Part shown: piece by piece, positions 20,833-32,964 of the stretch
Position numbering within the stretch: the first letter of the stretch is position 1
Layout: each line of letters starts with the position of its first letter
NCBI RefSeq assembly: GCF_016097555.1
Contig: NC_054713.1
Location: 39,475,128 to 39,539,127 of the forward strand
Direction: 5' to 3'
DNA from: Gigantopelta aegis
Taxonomy: Eukaryota; Mollusca; Gastropoda; Neomphalida; Peltospiridae
DNA length: 64,000 bases
The notes under the pieces: model-generated
What the model was told of the DNA's origin: nothing
The model's database searches: none
What the model saw: only the letters and a program-made list of their open reading frames with translations
Made by a program: the position numbers and the translations under genes

Positions 20833-21238
20833 AACTTTATCCAAATGTGTTACAGGTTTATAGATTAACTAAACTTAGGGTTAAGTCTCACGGGTTGAAA
20901 CTAGGATCTGTCCCTTTAACTTTATCCAAATGTGTTACAGGTTTATAGATTAACTAAACTTAGGGTTAAGTCTCACGGGTTGAAACTAGGATCTGTCCCT
21001 TTAACTTTATCTAAATGTGTTACAGGTTTATAGATTAACTAAACTTAGGGTTAAGTCTCACGGGTTGAAACTAGGATATGTCCCTTTAACTTTATCTAAA
21101 TGTGTTACAGGTTTATAGATTAACTAAACTTAGGGTTAATTCTCACGGTTGAAACTAGGATCTGTCCCTTTAACTTTATTCAAATGTGTTACAGGTTTAT
21201 AGATTAACTAAACTTAGGGTTAATTCTCACGGTTGAAA
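20748..21238 (+). repeat. 85-bp tandem array, six units, from a MITE end
   Basis: Units start at 20748, 20833, 20918, 21003, 21088 and 21172, each running from AACTTTATCCAAATGTG to GGATCTGTCCCTTT. The first unit is the normal 3' end of the MITE at 20464-20832. Confidence 0.93.
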
Positions 21239-21484
21239 CGGTCGGTTTGGGATCGATCCCCATCGGTGAGCCTATTAGGCTATTTCTCGTTCCAGCCAGT
21301 GCACCACTACTGATATATCAAAGGCCGTGGTATGTGCTATCCTGTCTGTGGGATAATGCATATAAAAGATCCCTTGCTACTAATGGAAACATGTAGCGGG
21401 TTTCCTCTCTAAGACTGTATGTCGCAATTACCGAATGTTTGACATCCAATAGCCGATGATTAATAAATCAATGTGGTCTTGTGG
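21239..21484 (+). mobile_element. SINE family A, headless
   Basis: Begins at the B box (GGTTTGGGATCGATCCCC) directly after the 85-bp array and continues through the body to the tail near GTGGTCTTGTGG. The A-box half of the head is missing. Confidence 0.8.
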
Positions 21485-21552
21485 AGCAGATAATCTTTTC
21501 AACATGTAATTTCATCATTCTACTCACAATATTAGAACTTTAAGATGAAGGA

Positions 21553-21873
21553 AGGAAATGTTTTATTTAACGACGCATTCAACACATTTTATTTACGGTT
21601 ATATGGTGTCAAACATATGGTTAAGGACTACACAGATATTGAGGGAGGAAACCCGCTGTCGCCACTTCATGGGCTACTCTTTTCGATTAGCAGCAAGGGA
21701 TATTTTACATGCACCATCCTATAGACAGGATAGCACATGCCACGGCCTTTGATGTACCAGTCGTGGTGCACTGGATTGAGCACGAAATAGCCTAATAGGC
21801 CCACCGATGGGGATCAATCCCAAACCGACCGCGCATCAAGAGAGCGCTTTACCACTGGGTTACGTCTCGCCCC
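21553..21873 (-). mobile_element. Chimeric SINE: family B tail, family A head
   Basis: Plus-strand order is CGACGCATTCAACACATTTT (B tail), GGATATTTTACATGCACCAT, then CCAGTCGTGGTGCACTGG and a full A head ending CACTGGGTTACGTCTCGCCC. Both halves look equally old, so this is a composite family rather than two adjacent insertions. Confidence 0.8.
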
Positions 21874-22116
21874 TCACTGTATCAGAGACTATCCAATAAA
21901 TATAAGTGGCAGTGTAATCTGACTCGGAAATGTCATCACGGGGAGACGCAAAGGTAGGCCTACTTACTGTGTACCAGACATACACCACCGTAAAGGCGAC
22001 GGCACACGATACGAGTGTCTCGTACGACAATAGCTGCGAGGACAGCCGAATGACAAGACACTGAGATTTCATCGATTGTTATACAATCGATTATTTCTCG
22101 TGGCTATTCTCGTACG

Positions 22117-22545
22117 CTGTTTTGTTTTCTTTAACGATACCACTAGAGCACATTGATTTATTAGGCATCGGCTATTGGATGCCATACAGTTGGTAATTTT
22201 GATATATAGTCTCAGAGAGAAAACCCGCTGTATTTTTTCATTAGTAACATGGGATCTTTTATATGCACCATCCCTCAGACGGGATAGCACATACCACGGC
22301 CTTTGATATACCAGTCGAGGTGCACTGGCTGGAACGAGAAATAGCCCAATGAGCCCACCGACGGGGATCGATCACAAACCGACCACGCATCAACCCGCTG
22401 CATTTTTTTTCTAATGCAGCAAGGGATCTTTTATATGCACTTTCTCAGAGACATGAAAGCACATACTACGGCATTTGATGAGTTGTGGTGCACTGGTTGG
22501 AACGAGAAAACCCCCAAATCAGTTGAGTGATTCGATAAAGACTCG
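22117..22545 (-). mobile_element. SINE-A followed by SINE-D fragment
   Basis: 22117-22397 is family A from tail to most of the head (GGGGATCGATCACAAACCGA). At the CATCAA of the head it joins, at 22393, a family D body (GCAAGGGATCTTTTATATGC, AATCAGTTGAGTG). Confidence 0.75.
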
Positions 22546-22811
22546 GGCATGACATCTTTTGACATTCAATATTGAATCTATCACTATTTATATGACTTTC
22601 GACTTAATGTTTTTTTTAAATTATTTATTTATTTATTTATTATTATTGTTTTTTTTACCACAAATGAACAATATCCATATGATATCGGGTGTCAAATATT
22701 ATTATCGTAATGTAAATGGTTTCCAAGTTATTAATGATCTTTTCTTTTTTTGAGGAGGGAGAGGGACAAGGCATAACAATACCTTAAAAAATATTATGCT
22801 ATAACCTATTT

Positions 22812-22861
<50 letters not shown>

Positions 22862-23403
22862 CACACACACACATATATACACACACATACATACATAATA
22901 TTTAATTTGTTAAATATTTGTTAATTGCACATTTTTTTATAATTATAATGATACATATACATATACACACATATACATATACATGTATATATACTACTAT
23001 ATATATAGACACATACCTGTCGTATTCTCTGAGCTGGCTCGATGTGCCGGTCAAGGTAATCGGACTAAGGGTGATACATAGAGCAGTGCGGTCAGCTTAT
23101 AAAGCTTTTTTCTCGCTCTCATTGCCGCTTGGTTGTGCCGTACACAAAATAAACCATTGTGCGCCTTGGATACACTTGAACGATGGCTTTGGACCCACGG
23201 GTAGAAAAAAGAAGCCTATCCAATTAATCACAACTAATAAAGCGAAATTTATTTCACCTTGACATGTGGCTCACAATAATATTTTGTTTTATTGTGTGCG
23301 CGTGATTGACATTTTGAAAAACAAATTTATATTCGATTTTTGTTCGTCGTTTTGTTCTTCATTTTCTAGAGCAAGAGATTTGTCGTTAATGGTCGATAGA
23401 CAG
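22546..23403. other. AT-rich non-coding with (CA)n and (TA)n
   Basis: (CA)n at 22816-22850 and 22861-22890 and TA/CATA runs to about 23010. The rest, including 23020-23290, shows no recognisable gene or repeat. Confidence 0.5.
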
Positions 23404-23459
23404 ACAGATATACAGGCAGACACGCACGCACGCACGCACGCACATACGCACGCAAACGA

Positions 23460-23500
<41 letters not shown>
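23404..23500. repeat. CACG/CA microsatellite
   Basis: CAGA, CACG and CA runs that produce spurious His/Thr and Cys/Val frames on the two strands. Confidence 0.9.
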
Positions 23501-23501
<1 letters not shown>

Positions 23502-23667
23502 ACACGCCCTCGCGCAAATATGCCTCTACCCAACTGATTTGAAGCCTCTGAACTTCGGCACAAAATATATTTGTTCGAAATCCGTATGCGGATACGGGTA
23601 CGTATGCGTAATTCACAAGGCACAGATTTATCAGAGAGGAACACGCGTACGAAAAACGCGTAAATAG

Positions 23668-23712
23668 ACGTAGCCCAGTGGTAGAGCGCTTGCCTGATGC
23701 GCGATCGGTCTA
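23668..23712 (+). mobile_element. SINE-A head only
   Basis: GACGTAGCCCAGTGGTAGAG and GCGATCGGTCTAG: a tRNA-like head cut off before the body. Confidence 0.6.
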
Positions 23713-24017
23713 GCCTCTGCCATTAGTAACACTTTATACCAACACTACTAGACTTTTTAGTCTGTTTTTGCTAGTGGTCTATAATATTACCAAGTTTTCA
23801 TCACAGATGTCTAATTTTTCTAAAGCTTTTTGGAGTAAATTGTAAACAGTGATGCACTAAAAATTGTGCGTTTTTTGTGTGTGTTTTTTTACGTATTTTG
23901 TAAAACATTATATATAAATATATATAACAAAATGTGGAAAATATTATATAATTAATGTTTTTGAGTATACATTATTTACATTTTCTTCAATTATCAATTA
24001 TAGAAATGCAATATTAG

Positions 24018-24238
24018 GCATGGCGGAAGCAAGTAGACATGGGGGTGTGGGGTGGCGGTGGGAGCTGACTGATCGAGTGTGCAAAGCAAAGTTTCTAGGG
24101 AGTTATGGGGTATGCTCCACCATAAAAGTTTGAAAACTAGATGTTCTGAAATGCAATTTCCTGCATTCTATAAGTAAATTTCATCTCTGCCTTCCAACCC
24201 CCCCCCCCCCTCCACCCCACCTCCTCTGCTCCGCCGTG
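24018..24238. mobile_element. hAT-like MITE
   Basis: Left end CATGGCGGAAGCAAGTAGAC and right end CTCCTCTGCTCCGCCGTG are imperfect inverted repeats of the CAGTGGCGGA type. The interior has G-rich and C-rich blocks near the ends. It is related to the fragment at 13945. Confidence 0.5.
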
Positions 24239-24327
24239 TCTAAATATGTTTCATGTTGTCCAGGTGTTTTTGCACTAGATCACAGTCTGTTAGCTGATAC
24301 TCAAACCGCATACGGACGGAATTTAAA

Positions 24328-24695
24328 GCGACAGACTCCACTTTTTAAACACTACCGCGTATTCACTATTAGAGCCGTTTTTGATAATTGAAATCAGACA
24401 TTACTAAGATTTTATTGGTTAGATTATTAATTTCCATACATCCGAAGTGTTGCTGGTCATCCTGGTGTTTCCAATACCACAAAATGCATTTTTCATATAT
24501 TTAATTTTAAAAAACGCGCGTACCTCCGAGAAGTAACGGTAATAGACGCGAGATCTAGTCTATTTTAAAGAGTATTTCCCCGTTTCAACGTTACAAACTC
24601 TTGTTTCAATCTATTGTAACTTTATTCAGATGTGTTACAGATTTGTGGATTAACCATTTTCACGGGTTGAAACCAGGTGCGGCGACTTTAAAATA
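24328..24695 (+). mobile_element. AAAGGGACA-type MITE (copy B, unexpanded)
   Basis: Aligns with 20464-20832 (ATTAGAGCCGTTTTTGATAA, ACCACAAAATGCATTTTTCAT, CACGGGTTGAAACCAGG) but has only one copy of the terminal 85 bp. A third, inverted 5' fragment lies at 25480-25540. Confidence 0.7.
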
Positions 24696-24773
24696 TTGTT
24701 CAAACTAAAATGCATTTTTCTGTGAAAAACACTAGGGCCAATGATTTTAAACTGTAGTGGATTAAAACGTTAA

Positions 24774-25245
24774 AGTTCGTTCAGTTTAACGACACCGCTA
24801 GAGCACATTGATTAATCATCGGTTACAGTGAACAGAACATAACTTTATATGCACCCACGTCACTATACATAGAAGTGTTTTGATTAGCAAACATTACTTA
24901 GATTAACAAACATTACTTAGATTAACGGACATTACGACCTTTGATGTGTCAATCGCATCAATCACAAATTTATGAAATCTTTTGAAATGGGTGAAGTTCA
25001 GCCAGACAGAGAATAGTTAAAGTTAAAGTTTGTTTTGTTTAACGACACCACTAGAGCACATTGTTATTAATCATCGGCTATTGGATGTAAAACATTTGGT
25101 AATTTTGACGTTTAGTCTTAGAAAGGAAACCCGCTACATTTTTTTTATTAGTAGCAAGGGATCTTTTATATGCACCATCCTACAGCCTTTAATATACCAG
25201 TCGTGGTGCACTGGCTGAAACGATAGCTCAGTGAGCGGGATCCTG
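24774..25245 (-). mobile_element. Two SINE-A fragments, minus strand
   Basis: 24774-24830 is a tail only. 25018-25240 runs from the tail through AGCAAGGGATCTTTTATATGC to CCAGTCGTGGTGCACTGGCTG and stops at a C-rich stretch before the head. Confidence 0.75.
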
Positions 25246-25479
25246 CCCCCCCCACCCTCCCCCCTCCCACCGATCTGCCTCTGTAGATGCCTAATTCACT
25301 TATATTTTGAAACCTTGCGATATCGAAGTGCAATGGAACAAGATTTGCAAAAAGGGCGATGCAATGTTGCTTAAGAGAGTTTTGAAAAATATGAAAAATG
25401 AAATGTTTTGGTACTACAAACACCAGGATGACCAGAAACATCTAAAGACTAAAACATAAGTAACGTTTGACTGCAGTGA

Positions 25480-25540
25480 TCATAAACGGCTCTAACAGTG
25501 AAAACTATGCGCAGTGTTTAACAACTAGGGTCTGTCCCTG
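25480..25540 (-). mobile_element. MITE 5' fragment
   Basis: The complement of AAACGGCTCTAA...GTTTAACAACTAGGGTCTGTCCCT matches the first 60 bp of the 20464 MITE. Confidence 0.5.
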
Positions 25541-25627
25541 ATACATATATATTCAGTACGTCACGAGGACATGGATTAACGATAACTTTCACAGTGAACA
25601 GCTCAGTGCTGAGGTGTTAAGAGCAGT

Positions 25628-26010
25628 GATGGGAATCGGTGGAGATTTCGTCATCGATCTTCGGCTATAATCGGTCGGCACCAACCGATCAACTTTCGAT
25701 TGCACAATCGGTTAGTTTACCATCACCATAAGAAGGCTTTGAATTATAATGACCATGTACCTATAATTGTCCTATGCACCTGTAAATGACTAATATATTT
25801 ACCTTTATTAACTATTTAATATCTATGTTCTTTATGTACTCATGACAACTAACCTAAACCCAAGCATATTTACATCAATAATTCTATCATCTACATTCGA
25901 GGAACAGTTACAGTTAACATTTCCCCACACAATCGATTATTGATTTTCATAATCGATCATCACATCGTAAGAGCCAGTCCGATCAACCTTCGATTACAAT
26001 CGATCACTGG
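25628..26010 (+). repeat. Dispersed AATCGGTT repeat, copy 2
   Basis: Homologous to 11455-11900 but without the nested palindromic MITE. Paired CGATTATTGATTTTCATAATCG and related motifs near the right end support a DNA-transposon-like structure. Confidence 0.5.
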
Positions 26011-26040
26011 AACACTATCGACTTCTAATCTTTCTCACTA

Positions 26041-26218
26041 ATCAGCGGTAAAGCGCTCGCCAGATCCGCGGTCGGTCTAGAATCGATCCCCGTCAGTGGG
26101 CCCATTGGTCTATTTTTCGTCGCAGCCAGTGAACCACGACTGTGATATCAAAGGCCGTGGTATGTGCTGTCCTGTCTGTGAGATGGTGCATATAAAATAT
26201 CCCTTGCTACTAATGAAT
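26041..26218 (+). mobile_element. SINE family A, 3' truncated
   Basis: A head of GCGGTAAAGCGCTCGCC type and a B box AGAATCGATCC, running to CCCTTGCTACTAATGAA. It is then replaced by a SINE-B-like tail start and a microsatellite. Confidence 0.75.
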
Positions 26219-26490
<272 letters not shown>

Positions 26491-27483
26491 TTAGATTTCT
26501 TATTTGTGTGGACATAATGCATTTAAACCCCATGACAAACTACGCCCTCCTTCCCCCGCCCCCTTTCAAACAACACTAATCACGACCTTGAGATAAGTTC
26601 ATAAATAAACAGTGAACAATATTTACTACTTAGTGCGTTCTATCAGGTTCGAATACGTCCATACGAATGGGAACAGGTATAGAATTAAAAGCAATTTTGA
26701 AGCACAGTCGAAGAGAAGGACGCGTTCGGGCGTGAGGGGACAACAGATCAACGATCTCCAGCGCTCAAACAGACCTTAGGTTTACTGACATCAATATAAT
26801 GCCATAGTAACATGTGACAGAAGTCTTACCAGTTCTTTACAATATATACGCATGCAAATGAGGCGAATGGATTCTAATGTCTATTTGATATATATGTGCT
26901 TTTTTTAGGTTATCGTGTATTATTGGATGCCGCAGATTAATTTTGGGGGTATGCACCAACTGACATTATTTATTTATGAATTTATTAATATTTGCTATGC
27001 TTATTGTGTCTGCATGACAAGTTAATTTGAAACTAGATTGTATTAAATGGGTGAACTTGAAAACAACTGTTAGTACAGCCACGATTTTTAGAATAATACT
27101 TGTACTTTTAATAAACAGAGTATTGTTCAATGAAAAACAAAATAATATTTACCCTCCGCAATGAATAGTCCGTCCTGCGTTTCTGCATTGTAGGATGTTT
27201 CCAACTAAAGTTAATTAAAATATATTTTCTTGTTTAGAATATCAGTGTCGGTATATTCAATGCGTTTCTAGTCGTCTTAATATTTGTAAGTAGCCTAAAC
27301 TGGATTTGGACTCTAAATACTTTTGTACGTACAAAACAAATATTAATTAAGAAACAAAATGAATTTTAACCTAGTACAAACACTAGGACGATCAGAGACA
27401 CATTTAATGTATAATCACCGACACTTTATGTAGATAAATTTATTTAATATGTAATTACAGCCGTCAAAAAGTCTTTGTTAGGG
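26491..27483. other. Non-coding, nothing recognised
   Basis: AT-rich unique-looking sequence with no gene-like open frame, no SINE signatures and no inverted repeats that I could see. Confidence 0.4.
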
Positions 27484-27765
27484 CTCCCCTGCGCGTGCTG
27501 TAACCTCACCGGGGTGTAACATTCTCTTTGAGAATGGCCAATACAGCACACATCTCCTTGTTTTCTTCGGGATACAACTGAAATTTTGAGTAAAAGTCAG
27601 TATCTATCTGTGATATTTGTATTTTTGCACAGTTCTTTACACTGTTTTTATTTAAATCTTGAATTTTTATATTGATGTTGATCATCACTTTATTTGTTTG
27701 CATTACCATAGTTTGACACCCAATAGCCGATGGGGTGTCGTTAAACATTCATTCATTCATTCTGT
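27484..27765 (-). mobile_element. Short dispersed element, family E (minus)
   Basis: The same 260-280-bp unit occurs at 49908-50170 and 55340-55618 on plus. It starts (GAAT)nGTTTAACGACACCCCAGC, has CATTCTCAAAGAGAATGTTA near the end and finishes GGTTACAGCACGCGCAGGG. No obvious tRNA head is present at either end. Confidence 0.8.
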
Positions 27766-27902
27766 TAAGGCTCATATTGAATGACAGCGGCGCGTGCGTG
27801 CGGTCCAACTGTTGCATCTGCGACTTACGTTTTAGTAATACGATTATTTCATCGCGGCTGGCCGCTTGTGTTTTGCAGTCGCGTGCATCGTACACATCCA
27901 GA

Positions 27903-28222
27903 AGCGGGACGTAGCCCAGTGGTACAGCGTTCGCTCGATGCGTTGTCGGTGTGGGATCGATCCCCGTCGGTGGACCCATTGCGCTATTTCTCGTTCCAGC
28001 CAGTGCACCACGACTGGTATATCAAATACCGTAGTATGTACTACCCTGTCTGTGGGATGTTGTATATAAAAGATCCCTTGCTGCTAATCGGAAAGAGTAG
28101 TCCATGAAGTGGCGACAGCGGGTTTCCTCTCTAAATATTTGTGTGGTCCTTAACGATATGCCTGACGCCATATAACCGTAAATAAAATGTGCTGAGTGCG
28201 TAGTTAAATAAAACATGTCTTC
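27903..28222 (+). mobile_element. Chimeric SINE: family A head, family B tail
   Basis: Head GGGACGTAGCCCAGTGGTAC with B box GGGATCGATCC and body A, switching after AAAGATCCCTTGCTGCTAAT to the B tail (GAAGTGGCGACAGCGGG, GAGTGCGTAGTTAAATAAAA). Confidence 0.85.
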
Positions 28223-28288
28223 GTACACATCCAGTCTAGACGCTCTTATTATAAACGAATATATTTTGTTAACTCAGAATAGTCCCTT

Positions 28289-28475
28289 TAAGTGGTAAAG
28301 CGCTCGTCTGATGTGCAATTGGTCTAGGATCGATCCCCGTCGGTGTGCCGGCCCATTGTGCTATTTCTCGTTCCAGCCATTGCACCACAACTGGTATATC
28401 AAAGCCGGTGATATGTGTTATTGTGTGTGTGGGATGGTGCATATAAAATATCACTTAATTCTTTTCGGCAGCACT
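28289..28475 (+). mobile_element. SINE family A, 3' truncated
   Basis: TGGTAAAGCGCTCGTCTGAT head, B box AGGATCGATCCCC and body to about CATATAAAATATCACTT, then a short divergent end before a CT-rich tract. Confidence 0.7.
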
Positions 28476-28499
28476 AGCATATGTGGCGGCAGCGGGTTT

Positions 28500-28534
28500 C
28501 CTCGCACCTCCCCCTTCTCTCTCCCTCCCCCTTC

Positions 28535-28595
<61 letters not shown>

Positions 28596-28747
28596 CTCTC
28601 TCTCTCCTCTCTCCCTCCTCCTCTCTCTCTCTCTCTCTCTCCTCCCCTCCCCCCTCTCTCTCTCTCCCTCCCCTCCCCCTCCTCTCTCCTCTCCTCCCCC
28701 TCCCTCCCTCTCTCTCTCTCTCTCTCCCTCTCTCTCTCTCCTCTCCT

Positions 28748-28823
<76 letters not shown>

Positions 28824-28905
28824 CTCTCCTATTCACTCTCTCCCCTCTTAAGATCTCTCTCCCTCTATTTGCCCCCATCTGTCTTATTATGTCTGTCTGT
28901 CTGTC
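28500..28905. repeat. (CT)n/(CCCT)n microsatellite
   Basis: About 400 bp of CT with CCCT interruptions and a short (GTCT)n end. All Ser/Leu/Pro frames here are artefacts. Confidence 0.93.
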
Positions 28906-28916
28906 TTTCTAATTCG

Positions 28917-29235
28917 GGACAAGATCTAGCTCAGTCGGTAGAGCGTTCTCCTGAGGTGCCTTAATGGTCGTAGGACCGAATCCCAAAGGTGGACCTATTC
29001 TTTGATCAATTCTTTTGCCGTTCCAACCAGTGTCCTACGACTGTTATACGAAAGGCCGTGGTATGTGTTATCCTGTCTGTGAGATGGAGCATACAAAAGA
29101 TCCCTTGCTACTAATGGGGAAAATGTAGTGGGTTTCCTCTCTAAGACTATGTTAAACTTTCCAAATGTTTGACATCCAATAGTCGATGATTAATAAATCA
29201 ATGTGCTCAAGCGGCGTCGTTAAACAAAAACAAAC
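28917..29235 (+). mobile_element. SINE family D
   Basis: tRNA-like head AGCTCAGTCGGTAGAGCG (a near-canonical A box) and B box AGGACCGAATCCC, then the shared body and the tail GGCGTCGTTAAACAAAAACAAAC. Confidence 0.87.
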
Positions 29236-29263
29236 ACACTTTTTTTTAACTCTTTCGGGACGA

Positions 29264-29790
29264 GATCTAGCTCAGTCGGTAGAGCGTTCTCCTGAGGTGC
29301 TTTAATAGTCGTAGGATCGAATCCTATAGGTGGACCGATTCTCTGGTTAATAAGCGTTTTCCGTTCCAACGACAAGTATATCATAGGCCGTGATATGCAT
29401 TGTCCTGTGTCAGAAAGTGCATATAAAAGATCCCTTGCTTCTATTGGAAAAATTCCTGTCCTGGACAGGCGTGCGCTACAACAGCTTGCTCTGAATGTGC
29501 ACGTTAATTCTCTTGAATTGAAATGAATTGGGAAAATGTAGAGTAGTTCCTCTAAGACTAAATATATAAGAATGACAAAATGTAGAGCAGTTCCTCTAAG
29601 ACTAAATATATAAGAATGACAAAATGTAGAGCAGTTCCTCTAAGACTAAATATATAAGAATGACAAAATGTAGAGCAGTTCCTCTAAGACTAAATATATA
29701 AAAATTACAAAATGTAGAGCAGTTCCTCTAAGACTAAATATATAAGAATTACAAAATGTGTGACATCCAATAACCGATGATTGACAAACT
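29264..29790 (+). mobile_element. SINE family D with internal tandem expansion
   Basis: Head AGCTCAGTCGGTAGAGCG at 29270 and B box AGGATCGAATCC, then the body. At AAAATGTAGAG the element enters an array of about five 44-bp units (29531-29756) before the normal end TGTGACATCCAATAACCGAT. Confidence 0.88.
29531..29756 (+). repeat. 44-bp tandem array inside a SINE
   Basis: TGTAGAG starts recur at 29537, 29581, 29625, 29669 and 29713, exactly 44 bp apart. The unit (TGTAGAGCAGTTCCTCTAAG plus 24 bp) is a normal internal segment of the SINE. Confidence 0.93.
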
Positions 29791-29892
29791 TTCAATAAAT
29801 TCTAACTCGAATCTATATTCAAATATATTTGAATATATTTAAACGGCCACGATTTATTAAAGTATATGAAACTGAGTGTTGCAAAGTAAAAT

Positions 29893-30268
29893 TTGTTTTA
29901 TTTAACGACGCCACTAGAGCACATTGATTTTTTATCTTATCATCGGCTATTGGACGTCAAACATATGGTCATTCTGACGCTGTTTTTTTTTAGAGGAAAC
30001 CCGCTGTCGCCACATACGCAGCAAGGGATCTTTTATTTGCACTTCCCACAGGCAGGATAGCACAAACCATGGCTTCTTTTGAACCAGTTATGGATCACTG
30101 GTCGGTGCAAGTAATTTACACCTACCCATTGAGCCTTGCAGAGCACTCACTCAGGGGTTGGAGTCGGTATCTGGATTAAAAATCCCATGCCTCGACTGGG
30201 ATCCGAACCCAGTACCTACCAGCCTGTCTACCGATGGCCTAACCACGACGCCACCGAGGCCGGTCTCT
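29893..30268 (-). mobile_element. SINE family B, full length, minus strand
   Basis: Tail with an A-like ACGACGCCACTAGAGCACAT start, body GCAGCAAGGGATCTTTTATT and a complete B head ending GACGCCACCGAGGCCGG. The tail combines A and B features. Confidence 0.85.
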
Positions 30269-30397
30269 GAGTGTTGAAGACAAACTGCACTTTCTGTTGA
30301 AAATGTAACGTAAGAACAGACGTATGTGTATACTATTCCGTGTATTAAACTAAGTCAACTAAACACAATACTAATATTTATTGAAATGAAAAGAAAA

Positions 30398-30705
30398 GAA
30401 GTTTTGTTTAACGACACAACTAAAGCACATTCCTTTATTAATGATCGGCTATTGGACGTCAGACACTTGGTCATTCTGATAAATACTCTTCAGAGGAAAC
30501 CCGCTACATTTTTCCATTAGCAGCAAAGAATCATTTATATGCACTTTCCCACAGACAGAATAGTATATACCACGGCCTTTGATATACCAGTCGCGGGGTA
30601 CTGTCTGCGATTTGAAAACAAAAAAAATCTGAGAATGGGTCCACTGAGGTGGTTTGATCCTACAACGCGACAATATCTGGTGAGCGCTCAACCGACTGAT
30701 CCCTT
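30398..30705 (-). mobile_element. SINE family D, minus strand
   Basis: GTTTAACGACACAACTAAAG tail, body, then a degraded D head (GTGGTTTGATCCTACAACGC, GCGCTCAACCGACTGA). Confidence 0.75.
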
Positions 30706-31164
30706 ATTGAAATGTATGACAGTAAAAACGTTGGATTGTTTTAGGCGTTTTGTCGTGTTTCATTTTCGTTATTTCTTGGCCCTAAGCACATTAAATCAAT
30801 TATATGCCAATACCAGTATTTAAGATTTGACGCGAGCAATTTCTCCTTCTTGAATTTGCTCGCGCAAAACTTATTTCCACGTGGGCGAAAAACTGCTCGC
30901 CTCGTCACACGCCCATTTCGTTAATATAATTATTTACTCAAAATTACTGTGAATTATTACACTGGGAGCAATTGCTCTCGTGTATATTTTCAGGAGATCA
31001 GTTTCTTGATCACCATCGATTTTCAAACCATAAGCACTGCAATACTGTTAGCCTAAATTACAAGTGTCCAAAGCGCAGGCCTAATCCTTTTTGCTGCTCC
31101 TTCCCTCCCTGCTAAAAACGTACGCCATTAAAACACCATGTAAAAAACATTAAAAAATTAAAGT
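30706..31164. other. Non-coding, nothing recognised
   Basis: One small dyad (GCGAGCAA at 30823 and TTGCTCGC at 30857). No gene. Confidence 0.4.
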
Positions 31165-31375
31165 TTTTTTTTTAACGACATCACTAGAGCACATTGATAT
31201 ATTAATAATCGGCTATTGGATATAAAACATTTGGTAATTTTGACATAAAGTCTTATAGAGAAAACCCGCTATATTTTTCCATTAGTAACCAGGGATCTTT
31301 TACATGCACAACGCCACATACAAGAGAAATAGTCCAATGGGGCCACTGACGGGGATCGATGCCAGACCGACCGCG

Positions 31376-31413
<38 letters not shown>
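31165..31413 (-). mobile_element. SINE-A, minus, ending in (GT)n
   Basis: Tail to partial head (ACGGGGATCGATGCCAGACC, CGACCGCGCAT). The head is cut off by a GT microsatellite at 31377-31413. Confidence 0.75.
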
Positions 31414-31415
<2 letters not shown>

Positions 31416-31790
31416 AGTGTAGCTTGGTGAGTTTCACAAGAGTTTTAATTATAGTATATTTAAATAAACATCACCGATATTTTTTATTAGAGGAGAACAA
31501 CATGTTTTCGTCCAAATCTTATTTCTGTTTCGCCCAAACATATAACGCGACCCAATTCTTGCTACAGTAGGTCTGTAAGAAGGTTCACGCACTGCAATTA
31601 TATTATTGTTTACTAAACACGACTAAAGGTACATGGACTATTTTTATCGTTTTGTCCCGCAGTCGCTATACGGTTTGTCAAGATTTGATGACTAGACACA
31701 TTCTATATTTTCGGTCACTAATCTCAAAGCCTTTTAGGACGGCAATGAAATGTTGTATTGTTCAAAGTTACCAACTATTTTATTTCCAGT

Positions 31791-32933
31791 TGTGACGGTA
31801 CATGCTCTTAATCTCTTTTCGCCTGTGGCGATATTAATTGTTTTAGAAGGCCGTGTGCAGTTCCAAATGCACTTAGCTAGGTGGGCAACTTGTTACGTAA
31901 TACTTCTGCGCGATGGTCGTCTAATACACACCCAGCCCAGGTGCGGAGCCATGTGGCCAGTAGTTACGTAATACCTCCGCGAGTGCGGTTTTTACAACCG
32001 TGATTGGCGACAGCCAGACTGACGATCAGAGAGAAATATACCGAATCTGGGAGAGGTGGAATATCAGATGATAGGGGGAGGACCGCCTTGTACCCCCAGG
32101 CGATTTCTAATTTTATAATAAATAGCTAGTTTTTTTTAGATATCGGGGAGAACGAAATAGGAAGGCGTCCAGGGGGAACGTTAGTCCTTTTGGACTTTGG
32201 TAAATATCATTTCTGCTCTGTTGTATAACCTTGATGTGATTGATGTGACTTTTAAATATTTTAATACTGTATTATACCAATATTCTTTAGACAGTGTCTT
32301 CGGTCATCTGACGAAGTAAATCGTAGACTTTTTGTTCTAACATTATACGAGTATTTGGTAATATAAAGCTTAGCCAGTCATCCTAGAAGACCTAGGTAAA
32401 CTGTAGGTTATTGTCTTTATTGTGATAGGTACCAGTATTAATTCTGTGTTACAAGGTTACTGAATGAGTAGTTAGGGTTAATTAAAAATTAACCAGTTAG
32501 GAATAGTGTTGTAATTCCTTTATTAATTAAGTTCCCCTAGAAGCGTTTCTCAATTATCACACGTGTGGGTGTTGTGTCACGGTGAAGTGATTCGCATATT
32601 GTGTAAACTAGACACCTAGAGATTAACTAATTAAGTGATCAGTCTGGGTTGTTATTATTGTTGTTATTAATTAACTACTACGGCTGTACGTTTGTCAGCG
32701 TAGGTTAATACAGATTCCAAAGTGTATTGTGTTTTTGTTGTGTTTTCTAGTGAACTAAACGTGCTATAATAATATATACTTTATATAAGATCGTATCTCT
32801 GATCATACCTAGACGAGCCATAACGCGGGTATATACTGCCTGTTACAGAGAGATCTAATAGATATACAGTTATGAGAGATATTTGGATAATCGTGTTTTA
32901 TTCAGTTACGGGTATTATAGAATCCCCGTGACA
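31791..32933 (+). repeat. 5' LTR of copy 2
   Basis: TGTGACGGTACATG to CCCCGTGACA. It aligns with the copy 1 LTRs but is more diverged and lacks the long TA run. Confidence 0.9.
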
Positions 32934-32945
32934 GGAGTAGAAAAT

Positions 32946-32964
32946 TGGGGCGCTCGTCCCGGAT
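32946..32964 (+). promoter_or_regulatory. Primer-binding site of copy 2
   Basis: TGGGGCGCTCGTCCCGGAT, 12 bases after the LTR end. It is tRNA-Pro-like, as in copy 1. Confidence 0.55.

Noticed and set aside
23266..23667. 133-codon frame
   Set aside because: Its middle is a CACG/CA microsatellite and its end is a SINE-A head; there is no domain.
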